Assembly: GCF_000002595.2 (NCBI RefSeq)
Contig: NC_057016.1
Coordinates: 1,876,515 to 1,940,514 of the forward strand
DNA from: Chlamydomonas reinhardtii
Lineage: Eukaryota > Chlorophyta > Chlorophyceae > Chlamydomonadales > Chlamydomonadaceae
Direction of reading: 5' to 3'
Length of the DNA stretch: 64,000 nt
This document shows positions 32,458 to 44,479 of this stretch, in pieces. How positions within the stretch are numbered: position 1 is the first letter of the stretch; each line of letters begins with the position of its first letter. The notes below the pieces were generated by a model. That model was not told where the DNA came from, ran no database searches, and worked only from the letters and a program-made list of their open reading frames with translations. Made by a program: the position numbers and the translations under genes.

Positions 32458-33639
32458 TCACAGGCACCAAGCCATCACGCTTGCCCTACGCACAGACCAA
32501 CATGCCGTCCGCGCACTCACGGTGTGATTGTTGCGTTTCGCCCGCCGGATATAATCTGTGGGGTTTCATCCAGGGCAGCAGGCCACACAGTCACCTTCAA
32601 GCTCCGTCTCAGCATAGTGCCGCCTCTCAGTCACTCCGCGCGTCCCAGCAGACCAGCGCTGGCATCGCAATTGCAGCGACAACATCGTGTCGACAACCCG
32701 CGCACACATTCATTCACGCACCTTGAACTTTTTGAAAAAGCCAGTGGAGCCAGCTATCGTGAAGTCAGAGGGGAGCCTGTGCAAGTAAACAGGGATACGT
32801 CAAGTCAGCCGGGGCACGTAGGTCACACACTGGTGAAGGCTAAGGCCCAGCTTCCTGCGACAGGTCATCTTCAGCCACGCCCTGAGTTCCGCCCGCACCG
32901 CAAACGCTCTGGCGCTTGACGGTGGCCACGGCGTCCATTTCTAGCTCGCCGCTGCACCGGACTGCTGCCCTGTACCTCCCAGCCCCACGCACCCCGCTAG
33001 CGGCCAGTGACTCACTGGAAGGTCAGGTCCCGGAACGAGTAGCAGTGTGATTTTGGGTAGCACTGCTCGATGCTGACGCGGCAGTCGGTCTCTGCGCAAA
33101 CACGCATGCAACACGGTGGAATGCACCCTCAGTACACAGCTCCATGCGCGCAACCCCATTGCAGGGCCCTGCCTACCTTCCCTTCCCTCCCCCCTTGCGC
33201 AGCATCTACGGTATCTTCCCTGAAGTGTTTGCACCTGCGCAGCTCCGCACCCATCGCCCGTACCTCCGAAGTACATGAGCAGCCCTTTATAGCTGCCGTC
33301 TGTGTTGTTTTTACCCAGCCGGCTCTTCACTTGGCAGTTCTCCTCGAGCTCCTTAAGCAGGCTGCAAGGTGCATACGCATACCTGCGACACAGCGATGGA
33401 CGAGGGGCCGCACGCGGTGAGGGGCTAGGGAGCACACTGCACCTTGCGCTCTGTCTACCTTTGGCTCCATCCCCTGAGCCTACCCCCTGCTGTGCTGGTC
33501 CATACATATGTGCGCGCTAATCCGGATTTGACTGGTCGCATTGGCCTTCCCGTGCAAGGGCGCACCTGTCGGGAAACAAGCTGGCTTGCACCGACCCTGC
33601 CAGGGCTGCCACGGCAAGAGAGAGTGCCAGGAGTGCCAT
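32013..33639 (-). CDS. Small secreted cysteine-containing protein, unknown family
   Basis: Exons 33639-33566, 33382-33264, 33091-33016, 32776-32722, 32594-32521, 32374-32297 and 32097-32013 close to 186 residues. The first exon encodes a clear signal peptide, MALLALSLAVAALAGSVQA, ahead of SLFPDR. The mature part has seven cysteines (APCSLL, EENCQV, ETDCRVSIEQCYPKSHCYSF, VTCGEF, VQLCNQ), consistent with an extracellular or secretory disulfide fold. It also has aromatic-rich strands such as FTIAGSTGFFKKFKVTVW. One NAT sequon (RNATITP) is present. In this model the last exon reads through a GTGAGT donor and stops after NRTP. If the donor is used, a different C-terminus from about 31985 results. 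I recognise no family; the signal peptide, phase and cysteine pattern make it a credible gene. Confidence 0.68.
32423..32456. repeat. (TG)n tract
   Basis: Seventeen TG units in an intron of the secreted-protein gene. Confidence 0.9.
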
Positions 33640-34266
33640 ACAGCTCCCGCACTGCTCCAAACACAAAGAGTGTTTACTTATATGAAATCAGCACTGGCTT
33701 TTGGACGCCGGGGCTCGTGTTGCAAGGCCTGAGAGCTACGGAGAGCTAAATGAAGATGCCCCCGAGGTCTCAAGCTCAACCCAACGGTAGTAATTATTGA
33801 TTCTTTGGATAAGCAATATTAAAATACCGTTGTTCAGAATGCTGCTGGGCAGCTGTCGGCAAATTGTGAGCCAAAACTTTGAATGCAAAGGAAGCTCGAG
33901 CTGAAAGCGTGTTGTAATTTCCTTGTATCGCCTTGTCTGTTTGTTCTTGATGCCACTGCTCCGTGTGCAGCATAGGCGGCATCAGGGGCTCGGTCGGCTG
34001 ATGCATCTAACCACCAGCGCCAGAAAGACACCGTTGCCCCTTTCCGTCCACTCAAGCGACATATGCAACAACCTTAACCTTGCTCAACAAGCTGGTAAAT
34101 TTGGCATTAACGAGCATCCCATAAAGGACGTGACCGGCGCCCTTCTGGAACTTTATGATAATAGATTGTCCTCGCCTGAGCGCGCCGATAGTGATCGTAG
34201 TAGACATGCCTGATGCCAAGATAATTAAATCTTAGTTCCGGCGCTCTTCTGGTGGCAGGGCCGCGA
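33640..34266. promoter_or_regulatory. Divergent promoter, secreted protein / ZIP
   Basis: 627 bp lie between the two start codons. The region 33790-33920 is AT-richer than its surroundings (TAATTATTGATTC, AATATTAAAATACC). A 70-codon minus-strand open frame (34006-33794) is present but lacks support as a gene. Confidence 0.5.
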
Positions 34267-37200
34267 ATGTGCTCCCCACGTTTTGTGCGCCGGGGGGCGT
34301 GCGCCAGCCTCGCCCTGCTCCTGTTAGCTATCGGGGCGAGCGGAACACGTCCACGAGCATCAGAAGCATATGGGTGAGCACGCCTCGGGCTCGGCGGCTG
34401 GCAGGTCCTAGTTGCCCCACCTCCCCAGAGCCATCCAGGCCACTGCAGAGCTTCAGCAGTCTGTCTTCGCCGGTGCTGCAACAGGAACCTTCGAGGCTCT
34501 AAGGCGGCAACGCACGAGCTGGACGTGTCCGCACATGAGCTTTTGCAGCGGTGCAAGGTGCGTGTCGCCCGCGCCTGTTAGCTCAATCGAGGGCTGCACA
34601 AAAGGGCCCAAACCGCGTACCGTGCCTAGTGCATGCCGTTCTGGCCCCTCACACGCAGCGCATCTGGCCCCAACACCTACCCCCAAGTCTACCCCACGCA
34701 CCCCCCACCTGCACAGCCCGCCGTACTGTAGGCACGCACAGCGGCACAGCGCTTCTGGTCCCCGCTTATGCTCCACACACACGCCACCTTGAACGGTGGA
34801 AGTAGTGCCTGAAGTGCCATCTTCCTACTCCCTGCAGGCTGACGCGGCGTGTGCCAGCGCGCTCTCAGCATTGCACGGCTCTGGCACGGCCCGCCTAGGC
34901 CTGGCGGGGACAGACGCCGGCGCAGCCTCAGGCGTGGAGGCGAAGCGCCTGGAGGTGGAGGTGAAGGGCCTGGAGGCCGCTGCAGCAGTGCTGGATGGCA
35001 GCGATGGGCCTGCTTCGCGCCTGGGGGCTGGCAGCGAGGCGCATGCGGAGCTGCTGGATTCGGCGCTGCTGCTGGTGGTGGCGGCTGACGACCAGACCAC
35101 CAGTCTGGAGCTCAAGGCCGTGGTGAGACCCTCATGCTCGTGTGGGCGGCCACCGGACCGCGTGCCTGCGCAATTGCATGCTGTGCAAATCGTGCTGAGA
35201 ATGCGGGTCTGGTCTGGTCAGATCTGGTCTTTGTGTGCAGGGCTTTTGTTTTCCGTTGGCCAGGCTGCAAAACATGTAGGCTGTTTGGCCCCACTCACCA
35301 GCGATGATGTCCATCACACGAGCCCGGCTACACCAACGAAGCCGCATTCTTCATATACCTGTGCACGGAGTGCACTCACGGCGTCCACACCCTCGCACCC
35401 TGCTGCTAACAAACACTCGCACCTTGACACCCGTACACAGGCGGCGCTGGTGTTGTTTCTGGAGGCAGTGGCGGGCATGTACCTGCCGTTGGCGCTGCGC
35501 CGCCTGCCGCACCACCAGTGGTGGCTGTCACTGCTCAACTGCTTCAGCGGCGGCATCTTCTTGGCCGCGGGTGGGTAGGAAATGCCCTAAGCATGGGGGT
35601 CAGTGCAGGGCCAGAGGATGGGAGGGGAGGGGAGGCCGCACAGCCAACTCGCAGCATCACGCCCGCCCGGTGGGGGCCAGAGAATGAGGGCCAGAGGATT
35701 GGCCCTTACACCTCACTAGCCATGCCTGGACCAGTCCACCTCGGACCCTCCCCCGCCTCGGCATTGCATTACACTCGTCAAGTACCGTTGCCCTTGGACC
35801 GGCAGCATGCACCCCACCTCACGCCCCCACCCGCCATTTCAACCCCCATGCCCCCGACCTCGGCCCGCAGGCATCGTGCACCTGCTGCCGCACTGCGCCG
35901 AGGCGCAGGAGGCTCTGGGCCCGCTGCCTCCGCCCTGGCTGCCGCGCTGGCTGCGGCCGCTGCTGCCGCCCGACTACCCGCTGTACCTGGTGCTGGTGGT
36001 GTGGGGCTACTGCCTGGTGTTCTGGGTGGAGCGGGTGCTGTTCGACGTGCACGGCGAGGGCCACAGTCACTGCCAGCACTCCAACGTGTTCAGCCACAGC
36101 AGGTGTGAGGGGCGGCTGGGGTCGGGAGGGAGGCGGGGGTCGGGGTTGGGGTTGGCCGGTCGGGGTTGGTGGATGTCTGTACCAATGGTGTGGGGTGCTG
36201 GGTTGGGTGTGGGGTGCGGGGGTGAGGAGGGCGGTTACGAGGAGGCGGGGGAGCAGTCACGTTGCCAGTGCCACAATCAATCAGCATACCCGCTTGTCAG
36301 CCAGCCTCTGTAGTAATGAGGTCGATGAGGCGAAATGGCTACGGCCGCCACCGGTTGCACAGATCCGCTCGGTTATGTCGCTTCCGCTCATCAATTGGTG
36401 CGTCCTTTCCTCGATTGATTTGTGCCCACAGCTACTACAAGCAGTTGTCGCACCGGCAACGGGCGCCCCCTGGTGGCGGCGCGGGCAGTGGTGCCGGCGG
36501 GAGCACAGAGCCTGATGCAGCCGCCCACGGACTCGGGCACTCGCATGCGCACAGTCACGGGCACGGCTGTGGTGACACCCATGGCTTCACCCACGGCCCT
36601 ACCGCTCACAGCAGCTACAACCCACCCCAAGCCCTGGCCCCAGGCCCAGGCAGCCGTTTTGCCCCCCGGCTGCTAGCCATCACACTGCACGGCGGTATCA
36701 ACGGCGTCAGTGCGGTCACTGGCGGCGCGCCGGCGGCTGGCGCGGCTGGCGGGTTGCCTGTTGGCGGCGGTGGCAGCCCAGAAGGCGGCAGTCCCGACGG
36801 CTGCAGCCCCTGTGCTGGCGGCAGCGGCGGCGGCGGCGGCGAGGCTACCGGCGGGGTGGAAGGAAGCACGCATGGCGGCGCAGCCACAGGGCTGGGCTCG
36901 GCCGCGGACGATGAGCAGACGCCGCGGCGGCCGCAGCTACGAGCCAAGTACGGTGGCGTGCCCCTGCCGCCGCCGGCCCCGCCGCCACAACAACAGCTGC
37001 CGTACAACCCAGCCGCCGCTACCATTCCCACGCCTTCGGTTGGCTGCTGCAACCACCACAACCACAACAACCACAACCACAACGGCCAAAGCGGCCACAA
37101 CGGCCACGGCCACGACGGCGGCGTCATGGGCAATGGACACGCGCACGGGCACAGCGGCGCCAGCCTGTCTAGATCTGCGCCGACGCCGCTACTGCCCGCG

Positions 37201-38729
37201 CCTCCTGGGCCACCGCCGCAGCAGCTGCAGCTACAGCCGGGGGTACCCCCGCTGCCGGCACCAATTGCAACTATCGCCGAGCTCCATGAGGTGGTGGCGG
37301 CGGCGGCAGCTAGCGGCAACACCGGCGGCGTTGCCGCAGGCGGTGCGGGTGGCGGGGATGAGGACGCGTCCAGCTGTCACAGCGAGCACAGCCCTCGCGC
37401 GGTGTGCATCTGCGTGGAAGAGGTGGAGAATGCCCAGGTGGCGCCGTCGTCCTCGGCAGCGGCCCTGCAGTCCGTCGGTCATGCATGGTCACGCCATGAG
37501 CCGCACGGCGACGGCAGAGGCCGGCACAGCCGTCGCGGCAGCATGGGCGGCGGCGGCGGCAGTCTCGGCGGCACGCCGCGCGGCCTCAGCCGCGCCGGTA
37601 GCGCCAGCGGCCTGCGCTCGCCACTGCTGCCGCCGCCGTCGCTGCCGTTACAAGCAGCCGGCGGCGGCGGGCTGGGCGGCGGCGGCGGCGACCCGCGGCT
37701 CGCGATGCTGCTGCTCCTGCAGAACCAGCACCGGCACTCGGCCGCAGCGGCGCCGGGCTGCGGGCAGCCCTGCGGCCACGACCACGCGCACACGGACCCG
37801 CAGCGGCCGCGCAGCCGCCGCCACTCGCTGGATCCCAACTACAGCCACAGCCACAGCCACGGTCACGGGCAGGGCTGCGGTCACGCGCACGACTACGGCT
37901 GCGGGGATAACCCGAACCACGGCGGCCACCAGGGCCACTCCCACCACCACTGCTGCCACCTTGACCACGACAGTCACGGCTCGCACGCCTCACAAGGCCG
38001 GCCGCAGCAACACAGTCAGCAGCAGCTCATGCGCAATGGCAGCGGGACGCAAAGCCACGGCCACGGCCACCACGGCCACCACGGCCACGGCCACGGCCAC
38101 GCGCACGGCATCCGGCCGCGGTTTCGCTTCATGCACGGGGTGGTGCTGCTGGTGGCGCTGGCGCTTCACACCATGTTGGAAGTGAGTGCGAGGAGGGATG
38201 TAGCAATGGTTCATTGAAGGGAGATGTTGACGCGCAGAACCCCGGCGACGCCTGGAATCACGCCGTTTCGAACCCCATGTTCATAGCTTGCCTCCCCGCG
38301 TCGGCAAGCCCCGTACGTTGAATCCCAGCTAAGCTCCCGCTCGCTGTCTCCTCACGTTCCTCCCCCTCTCCCTTCCCCTTGCTTCTCCACCTCTGCAACT
38401 CTGCAAACCCCCTCTCTCCTTGTGTCCCCCCCTCCCCCCCTACTCCCCCCCACCTCTCGGGGCCCGTCGGGGCTCGGGCACACAGTCACCCTCCTCTTCC
38501 CCACCTCTCCCCCTGCTCTCCCTCACCTCTCCCCCTGCTCTCCCCCACCTCTCCCCATGCTCTCCCCCTCCTCCCCGCTGCAGTGCATTGCACTGGGCCT
38601 GGTGTCCTCGCGCCCGCAGTTCCTGGTCCTGTTCGCGGCCGTGGCCAGCCACAAGGCCGTCAGCGCGTTGGCGCTCAGCAGCCGCTTCCTCAAGGAGGGA
38701 GCCAGCCTAGGGCAGGTGGGCGCGGGGGG

Positions 38730-38819
<90 letters not shown>

Positions 38820-40469
38820 GTGTGTTAAAAAACGAAACGAAAGCCCGCCCAATGACGCGACGGAGTTACTTACCGATACCCACCATTTGACCGAGCGTCG
38901 CGTGACTGTGTGTGTGTGTGTTAAAGAGCACAAGGAAAACGTTGCGCAAAGACAGTGTATGCGATGCAGCAAAGCGACGGTTTACGGATGTTACCTGAAG
39001 TTACCTCGCATACCTGCTGCGGTGAGCCGCCGGTCTTACCAACCGGAAATCGCGCAACCCCCGCTACTCTAACCTCGAGGGGGGATTAGTGTCCACACGC
39101 TCTCAAGGGTGCAAACCCATGCATGTGCTCACGGTACCGTGAGGCCCAGGCACTCCTACAATTCCTAGCTCCGCGTCGCTACTCCTGGCCGCTAAGTCCA
39201 AGCTCCCGCCCAATCATCGATGAAATTCTCACCTACGAGCGAATAAGAAAACAACAGAGGACAGGGCGGTGTGTGTGTGTGTGTGTGCCTGTGTGTGGGG
39301 GGGGCGGCGTGTGTGCGTGTGTGTGTGTGTGTGTATAAACCAGCCCAAGCTAAAGCAACCCAAGCGAAACTAGTGGAGCATGGAGATGCAGCGGGGAGGG
39401 AGGGGGGCTTTGGTGTGGGAGAGGGGCGCGCGGAGCTGTGCTGACTGGGTGCGGGCACTTGTCCAGATGGGAGCGGCGTTGCGGCTGGGTGACAACGCAT
39501 TCCGGGGTTCCTGGCGCTCACGCGGGCAGCGGCGTGGAGCTGGTGTGGCAGCAAGGGCACGCCGCTCACAACGCTGGCCGCGCCCGTTCACAATCACCGC
39601 TGCTGCATGCGGCCGCGCCCATGCGCGACCACCCACGCAACCCTGCTACATACTACATACCTATGGCCCTGCCGCCTCCCTCGCGCCGGCCTCGCCCGTT
39701 CACAATCACCCCTGCTACATACCTGTGGCCCTGCCGCCTCCCTCGCGCCGGCCGCAGGTGACGCGCTACGTGGGGCCGTTCTGCCTGGTGGCGCCCGCCT
39801 CCATCCTGCTGGGTGTGTACGTGGGGGCGGTGGCGCCCGCACTCAGCCTGCTGTTCAGCTGCTTTGCCACTGGCACATTCATTTACGTGGGCGCGTCCGA
39901 GGTGAGGCAGCCTTGGGCGCGGTCGCAGGGATGGGCGCTGGGCGCTGGGCTGGGCCGGGCTGGGCTGGGCTGGGCTGGGCCGGGATGGGATGGGATGGGA
40001 TGGGATGGGATAGGATGGGGATGCTGAGAGTGCGAGGGTGAGGGTTGTTTTCATCATACCCTTTGACAAGGAGGTGGGGAGGGTGGGGTTGGTGGGGCGA
40101 TGGCGTGCAGTGATCAGCGACTTCTGCAAGCTGCCCTGGGCTCCAGGAAAAGCGCATTCGAGGGCTGGGGGCGTGGTAGGCATGGATTGGGCCCGACTGG
40201 TAGGGGAGGACGCGCGCTGTGCACGCACCAGTGCAACCGGCGCGGACTGCGTCTCTCCTCTGAACCTCTTTGCTAACCCACCCCACCCACGCATCCACTT
40301 TTGCTCCTGCTCCTGATGCCAGGTGATTATGGAGGAGTTTGAGGGCGAGATGCGCGCTGACCGACGCGACATATCCACACATACAGCCCGCTACGCCAAG
40401 TTCGGGGCGGTGCTTGTGGCGGTCGCGGCAGTGGCGGCCAGCGGCCTACTGCCTGAGCACCACCACTAA
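34267..40469 (+). CDS. ZIP-family metal transporter with giant His-rich loop
   Basis: Exons 34267-34373, 34449-34557, 34838-35122, 35441-35570, 35871-36102, 36432-38181, 38584-38715, 39758-39901 and 40323-40469 close to 1,011 residues, several times a typical ZIP. It opens with a signal peptide (MCSPRFVRRGACASLALLLLA). Next comes a ~150-residue soluble part and then membrane segments (LVLFLEAVAGMYLPLAL; WWLSLLNCFSGGIFLAAGIVHLLPH; YLVLVVWGYCLVFWVERVLF). A ~560-residue loop (about 290-850) is loaded with HSHGHGC, HGHxHGH and Gly/Ala runs. After it, the pore helices carry HTMLECIALG (ZIP H...E metal site) and ASHKAVSALAL, then two more membrane segments and a terminal EHHH. ZIPs move Zn, Fe or Mn into the cytosol; the His loop usually senses or buffers metal. 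TGTAA is at 40681-40685. Confidence 0.9.
38731..38946 (-). mobile_element. (TG)n-TTAAA modules in ZIP intron
   Basis: A ~95-bp TG run (38731-38824) is followed by TTAAAAAACGAAACGAAAGC and ~70 bp of unique sequence. A second short TG run follows (38908-38920), and then TTAAAGAGCACAAGGAA, identical to 9144-9160. Read on the minus strand, both modules end in TTTAA(CA)n, like stacked short retroposon 3' ends. They lie in the ZIP intron 38716-39757. Confidence 0.6.
39938..40020. repeat. Pentamer array GGGCT then GGGAT
   Basis: About ten GGGCT/GGGCC units are followed by five or more GGGAT units. They lie in the last ZIP intron. Confidence 0.9.
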
Positions 40470-40685
40470 TAAGCGCGTGTCACCGCTGGGCCTCCCCTGC
40501 CATTGAGCGTGTATAGGCGAGGTAAGATGGAGTGACGTAAGGGCGCGCTGGGCGCTTGCAGCAGCGAGCTGGGCAGGGTGTGATGGGCGGAGTGCGGGCG
40601 GAGGTTGGAGTGTAGAGGCGGCAAGAACGCTGCCGTAGAGACAGAGCTAGAGATCGCCGGGCGAGTCATCAGTCAATGTGTGTAA

Positions 40686-41570
40686 GCAATGCGGCTAGGC
40701 TGGCATACAACGACAAACTGGTAGTTATTACCGTAGACAGGCGTATGGGCCAGCTTGGCAAGCAACTCATTTACCCCGCATAGGTTGTCAGACCTCGACG
40801 TTTGCATGTGCCCGAACCCTTAGGCAGCTAAGGGTGGTCTAGGTTGCCTCTTGAGACTTAAGCGGGTGGTAGTGGCAACATTGTTGACAGTGTTTCAGTC
40901 GCATGACTCACGAACACGTCCGGAGCAGGGCGAGGAGCACTGGTGCGGCTGGCCAGCACAGTTTCTCTGGCTGTTTCTTGTGCACCGCTTCTTGGGCTCT
41001 TCGCACGTCTTCACGACATGCTTCCCGTTGACAGATGACTAACACCAGCGCGCCTGGAGCTGGTCTATGGAGCCTGCGTCTGGCTTCCGCCGTGGCACCA
41101 AATTACCTGTCTGGAGCCATGGGCGAAAACCGGGATGGCCCCAAGATGGCCCTTCCAAGGGCCGCTCACTTTTTTGGCTTCCTGGTCCCCTCCCCGAGGC
41201 ATAGTCGTTTAACAAGTCCTATACCTTTTCGGGACCGATGCGCTTCTCACCTTTTTGTGCAGCGCGGAGGAGTGCGGCGAGTCGCGGCCCGGCGCGAACT
41301 GCGGAGTATTCTCGCAGTACCATTAGCTCATGCGATTGACCAGACTCTTCAGAGATTACATTTTGGCCCACATTCACTCTTGCGCACACAGATGTGCGCA
41401 TCAGCAGGTCAATGAGCGAGGTCTCACAGGTGTTGAGGCAGACCTTTCAGTAATAATAGTGCGCCAGGTTCCCCTCTGCGTCGCCTTTGTTTGAGAAGTT
41501 GTATCTGTGGGTGAGAGCTACAAACCTTTCATCATTAAGCGACAAGTTACCGAGCGAGCCGCACCGGAAA
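40686..41570. other. Intergenic DNA between ZIP and kinase genes
   Basis: No exon with splice support was seen. It should contain the kinase promoter and 5' UTR. Open frames here have lower GC3 than the neighbouring genes. Confidence 0.4.
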
Positions 41571-44443
41571 ATGAGTTTCAGCAACAAATTCAGGAAGCTG
41601 ATCGTCAAGCTCGGCAATACAAGCAATGATGAACCAATTAAGGGGGACATCACTGCTGTGGGCCCTCGATCGACTGCGGACTCCCCCAGCAGCATGCAGC
41701 ACAGTGCAACTCGAATTTGTCGTCAGGAGACGTCCCCAGCCTCCTTTGGGGATACTAATGACGTGGTACAAACGGAAGGCGTGAAAGTCCTCCAGCGCAC
41801 GCAGTCGACGCTCGAGCCGTCCGGGTCGCCGCGCGGCGGGTTGGCAGCGGCGGCGGTGGTTGCGCGCTTCAGGTGCGCCACTCCAAGCGAGTCAACCAGT
41901 TTCGCCGACATTTCCTCTTAGTACACGATGCACTTGCTTTCATTCATGACCTTGCCTCTGGGTTTCCATTGACAGGCTGCCCAGCCTGGGCAGTCCCAAG
42001 GCGACGAGCTCGGGGCGGCCTGCCCTTGGAACACCCCAGTGCACCGGCGGAGGCCACGGCGAGCTGATGTCCCCCACGACCTTGGACAGCGGCAGCTTCA
42101 GCCAAGAGGGCCTTTCCGGCCAGCACGCAGCAGCTGCTGGGCCCTTGCCTCTCGCCCGCCAACTTGCGGCAGCTAGCAGCCGTAGCCGCCGCCGCCCGAG
42201 CCGCCGGAGTCTGCTGATGCTGGGAAGCAGCGCGGCGGTGGTTCCCGTGTCTCACTGCGGAGGAGGAGGCGCAGCGGCAGCGACAGCAGCAGCGGCGGCA
42301 GTGGGAGAGGCGGCGCCGCCAGCGGCGCCGGCGCCGGCGCAGCACCAGCAGCTACGAGGGGTGAAGGTGCGTGTGTTGCGCTCCTCACAGAGTGCGACCC
42401 AGCTCATCATGAGGCCCGCCAGACCCACATCGCCCACATCACCAGAAGGCGGCATGAACGACATCGGCGGCGCCGCCGCCGCCAGCTGCGGGCGGCGGCC
42501 CACCGCATGCCACGAGTCGCAGCAGCTTCCCAGCCCCGGCCCACCCTGCGGCGGCAGCAGCAGCAGGCTCGCCTATTCCAGTAGCTTCATCACCACCGCC
42601 GCAAGCGATAACAGCAACAGCTACAACAGCAACATCTTGATCGGCACACTATGCAGCCCGACTACCCCGCCGGCCGGCCCCCCGGCGCCGCCCGCGGTGC
42701 AACAGCTTGCACCGCTGTCACCGGTGGCCGCGTTGAAGGCGTCGCCGCGAACGGCGGTGCCGGCCGCCCGCACGGCCAGTCGCCTGAGCAGCCTCTGGTC
42801 ACCCGGCGGCGGCCACCAGCAACAGCAGTACCAGCAGCATCCAGACCCGCCCGCCGCGGCCCTGCAGTCATCGACCAGCACGCCGCAAATGCAGCTGCAT
42901 CCCCCGCACGTGTTGCCGGATGCCGAGGCTGCTCCTGCCTTCGTGGTGGAGGCCTGGCCAGCCCTGTCGCTGTCTTGCTCGGCCTGTCCCACCGTCAACC
43001 TGTCGCCGCCGTCACCGGCGTCGCCCTTCGCCGCGTCTGCTGCCGACGGCGGCGGCCTGCTGGCGGCGCCAGCCGCTGCCGCCGCCTCGACCGCCCCCGC
43101 CGCGTTGGCCGCGCCATCACGCGCACGGCGGCTGCTGGCACCTGCGCCGGCGGAGGATGCAGCAGCAGCTGCCGCCGCCGCCGCCGTCACCGCTACTGCC
43201 AGATCTGCGGCAGTACAGGAGCTGTACGGCAGCAGCAGCAGCAGCCGCAGTGCGCCGGCCTGCCACCAGGCGGCGGTGGGTGATGGCGTGCCGGGACCGC
43301 AGCCGCCAGCAGCAGTGCACGTGCCTGTGGTGGCGGCGGCGGCGGCGGGTGCTGTAGATGCTGCTGCAGTCATCATCAACCGCCGCGGCAGCATATCGCT
43401 CATGCCGCAGCAGCAGAGGCCAAGCACCGCAACACTGCAGCAGCAACAGCAACAGCAGGGAGGCCGTGGGGCTTCTCAAACGTTGGCGGCCCCAAGGCTA
43501 ACCTATGAGGTGGTGACTGCTGATGTGGAGTATAGTGCTGCTCCTGCTACTGCTGCCGCTACTGCCGCCGGTGCTGGCTCGCCATTCTCGCCTCCATCGC
43601 CGGCAGACATGTGGGGGGCCGCCGCGGCCGCCGCCTCCGGCGGGCCCCAGCAGGGCCTGCTGCAGCCGTGCTTGCCGCCTCAGGCAGCAGTAGCCACCGC
43701 CGCGTCACCACCAGCTGGCATGATCATCGGCAGTAGCGCCAACAACAGCAGTAGCGGTGACGTGCCGGTAGCGGCGGCGCCGGGCGCTGACGCGGCCGCG
43801 GCGGCCCTTCCTCACTCGGCCGCTGCCACAGCCGCCGCCGCCGCCGCTGCTGACGATGCGGCGGACGCTGCTGGCGGCGGCGGTGGCCGCGCGGGGCGCG
43901 TCCGGCGCCCGGCCAATGCTGTGTACGACGAACTGATGCCACAGCGGCCGCTGCCGCCCAGAAGCGTGCTGCACCTGTCCATGTCGGCGCCGGCGGCGAT
44001 GCTGCACGGCGTGGTGTCGTCGCAGAATGCCTGGGGGCTGTCTAACTTCAAGGTGCGCGCGCGCGCGTGTGTGCTTGTACGTGTGCGTGCGCGTGTGCGC
44101 GTGTGCGCGTGCGCGTGTGTGCGTGTGTGCGTCAACCGGAGCGCTGCGTGAGATTGCTGCTGGGCTTCTGGGCTTCTGGGCTAGGCTGGCCGTACGTGAA
44201 GTACCCGGGGAGGCCTTGAATGGATGGAGGTTGCACCGGTCAACATGATTGACCTCACTCTCCATCCACCGCCGTGCCTACCTGTCTCACTCCTGTTGAT
44301 GCCTATTGTCTTCTCCATCAGGTGGTTCGTGACATCTACCAGGGCTATGCAAGCACCGTGCACAAGGTAAGTGCCTGGGCGTGCGGCTGGGTGGTGGCTG
44401 TCAGCACGCATCCCAAATCATCAGCCCACGCGCACCTACCTTG

Positions 44444-44479
<36 letters not shown>

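Noticed and set aside
33794-34006. 70-codon minus-strand open frame starting MHQPTEPLMPP
   Set aside because: It lies in the divergent promoter space of two well-supported genes, has no acceptor or donor linking it, and sits in AT-rich DNA.
36710-38185. 491-codon alternative frame over the ZIP His-rich exon
   Set aside because: It is a shadow of the ZIP frame; the ZIP reading has matching phases on both sides and pore motifs.
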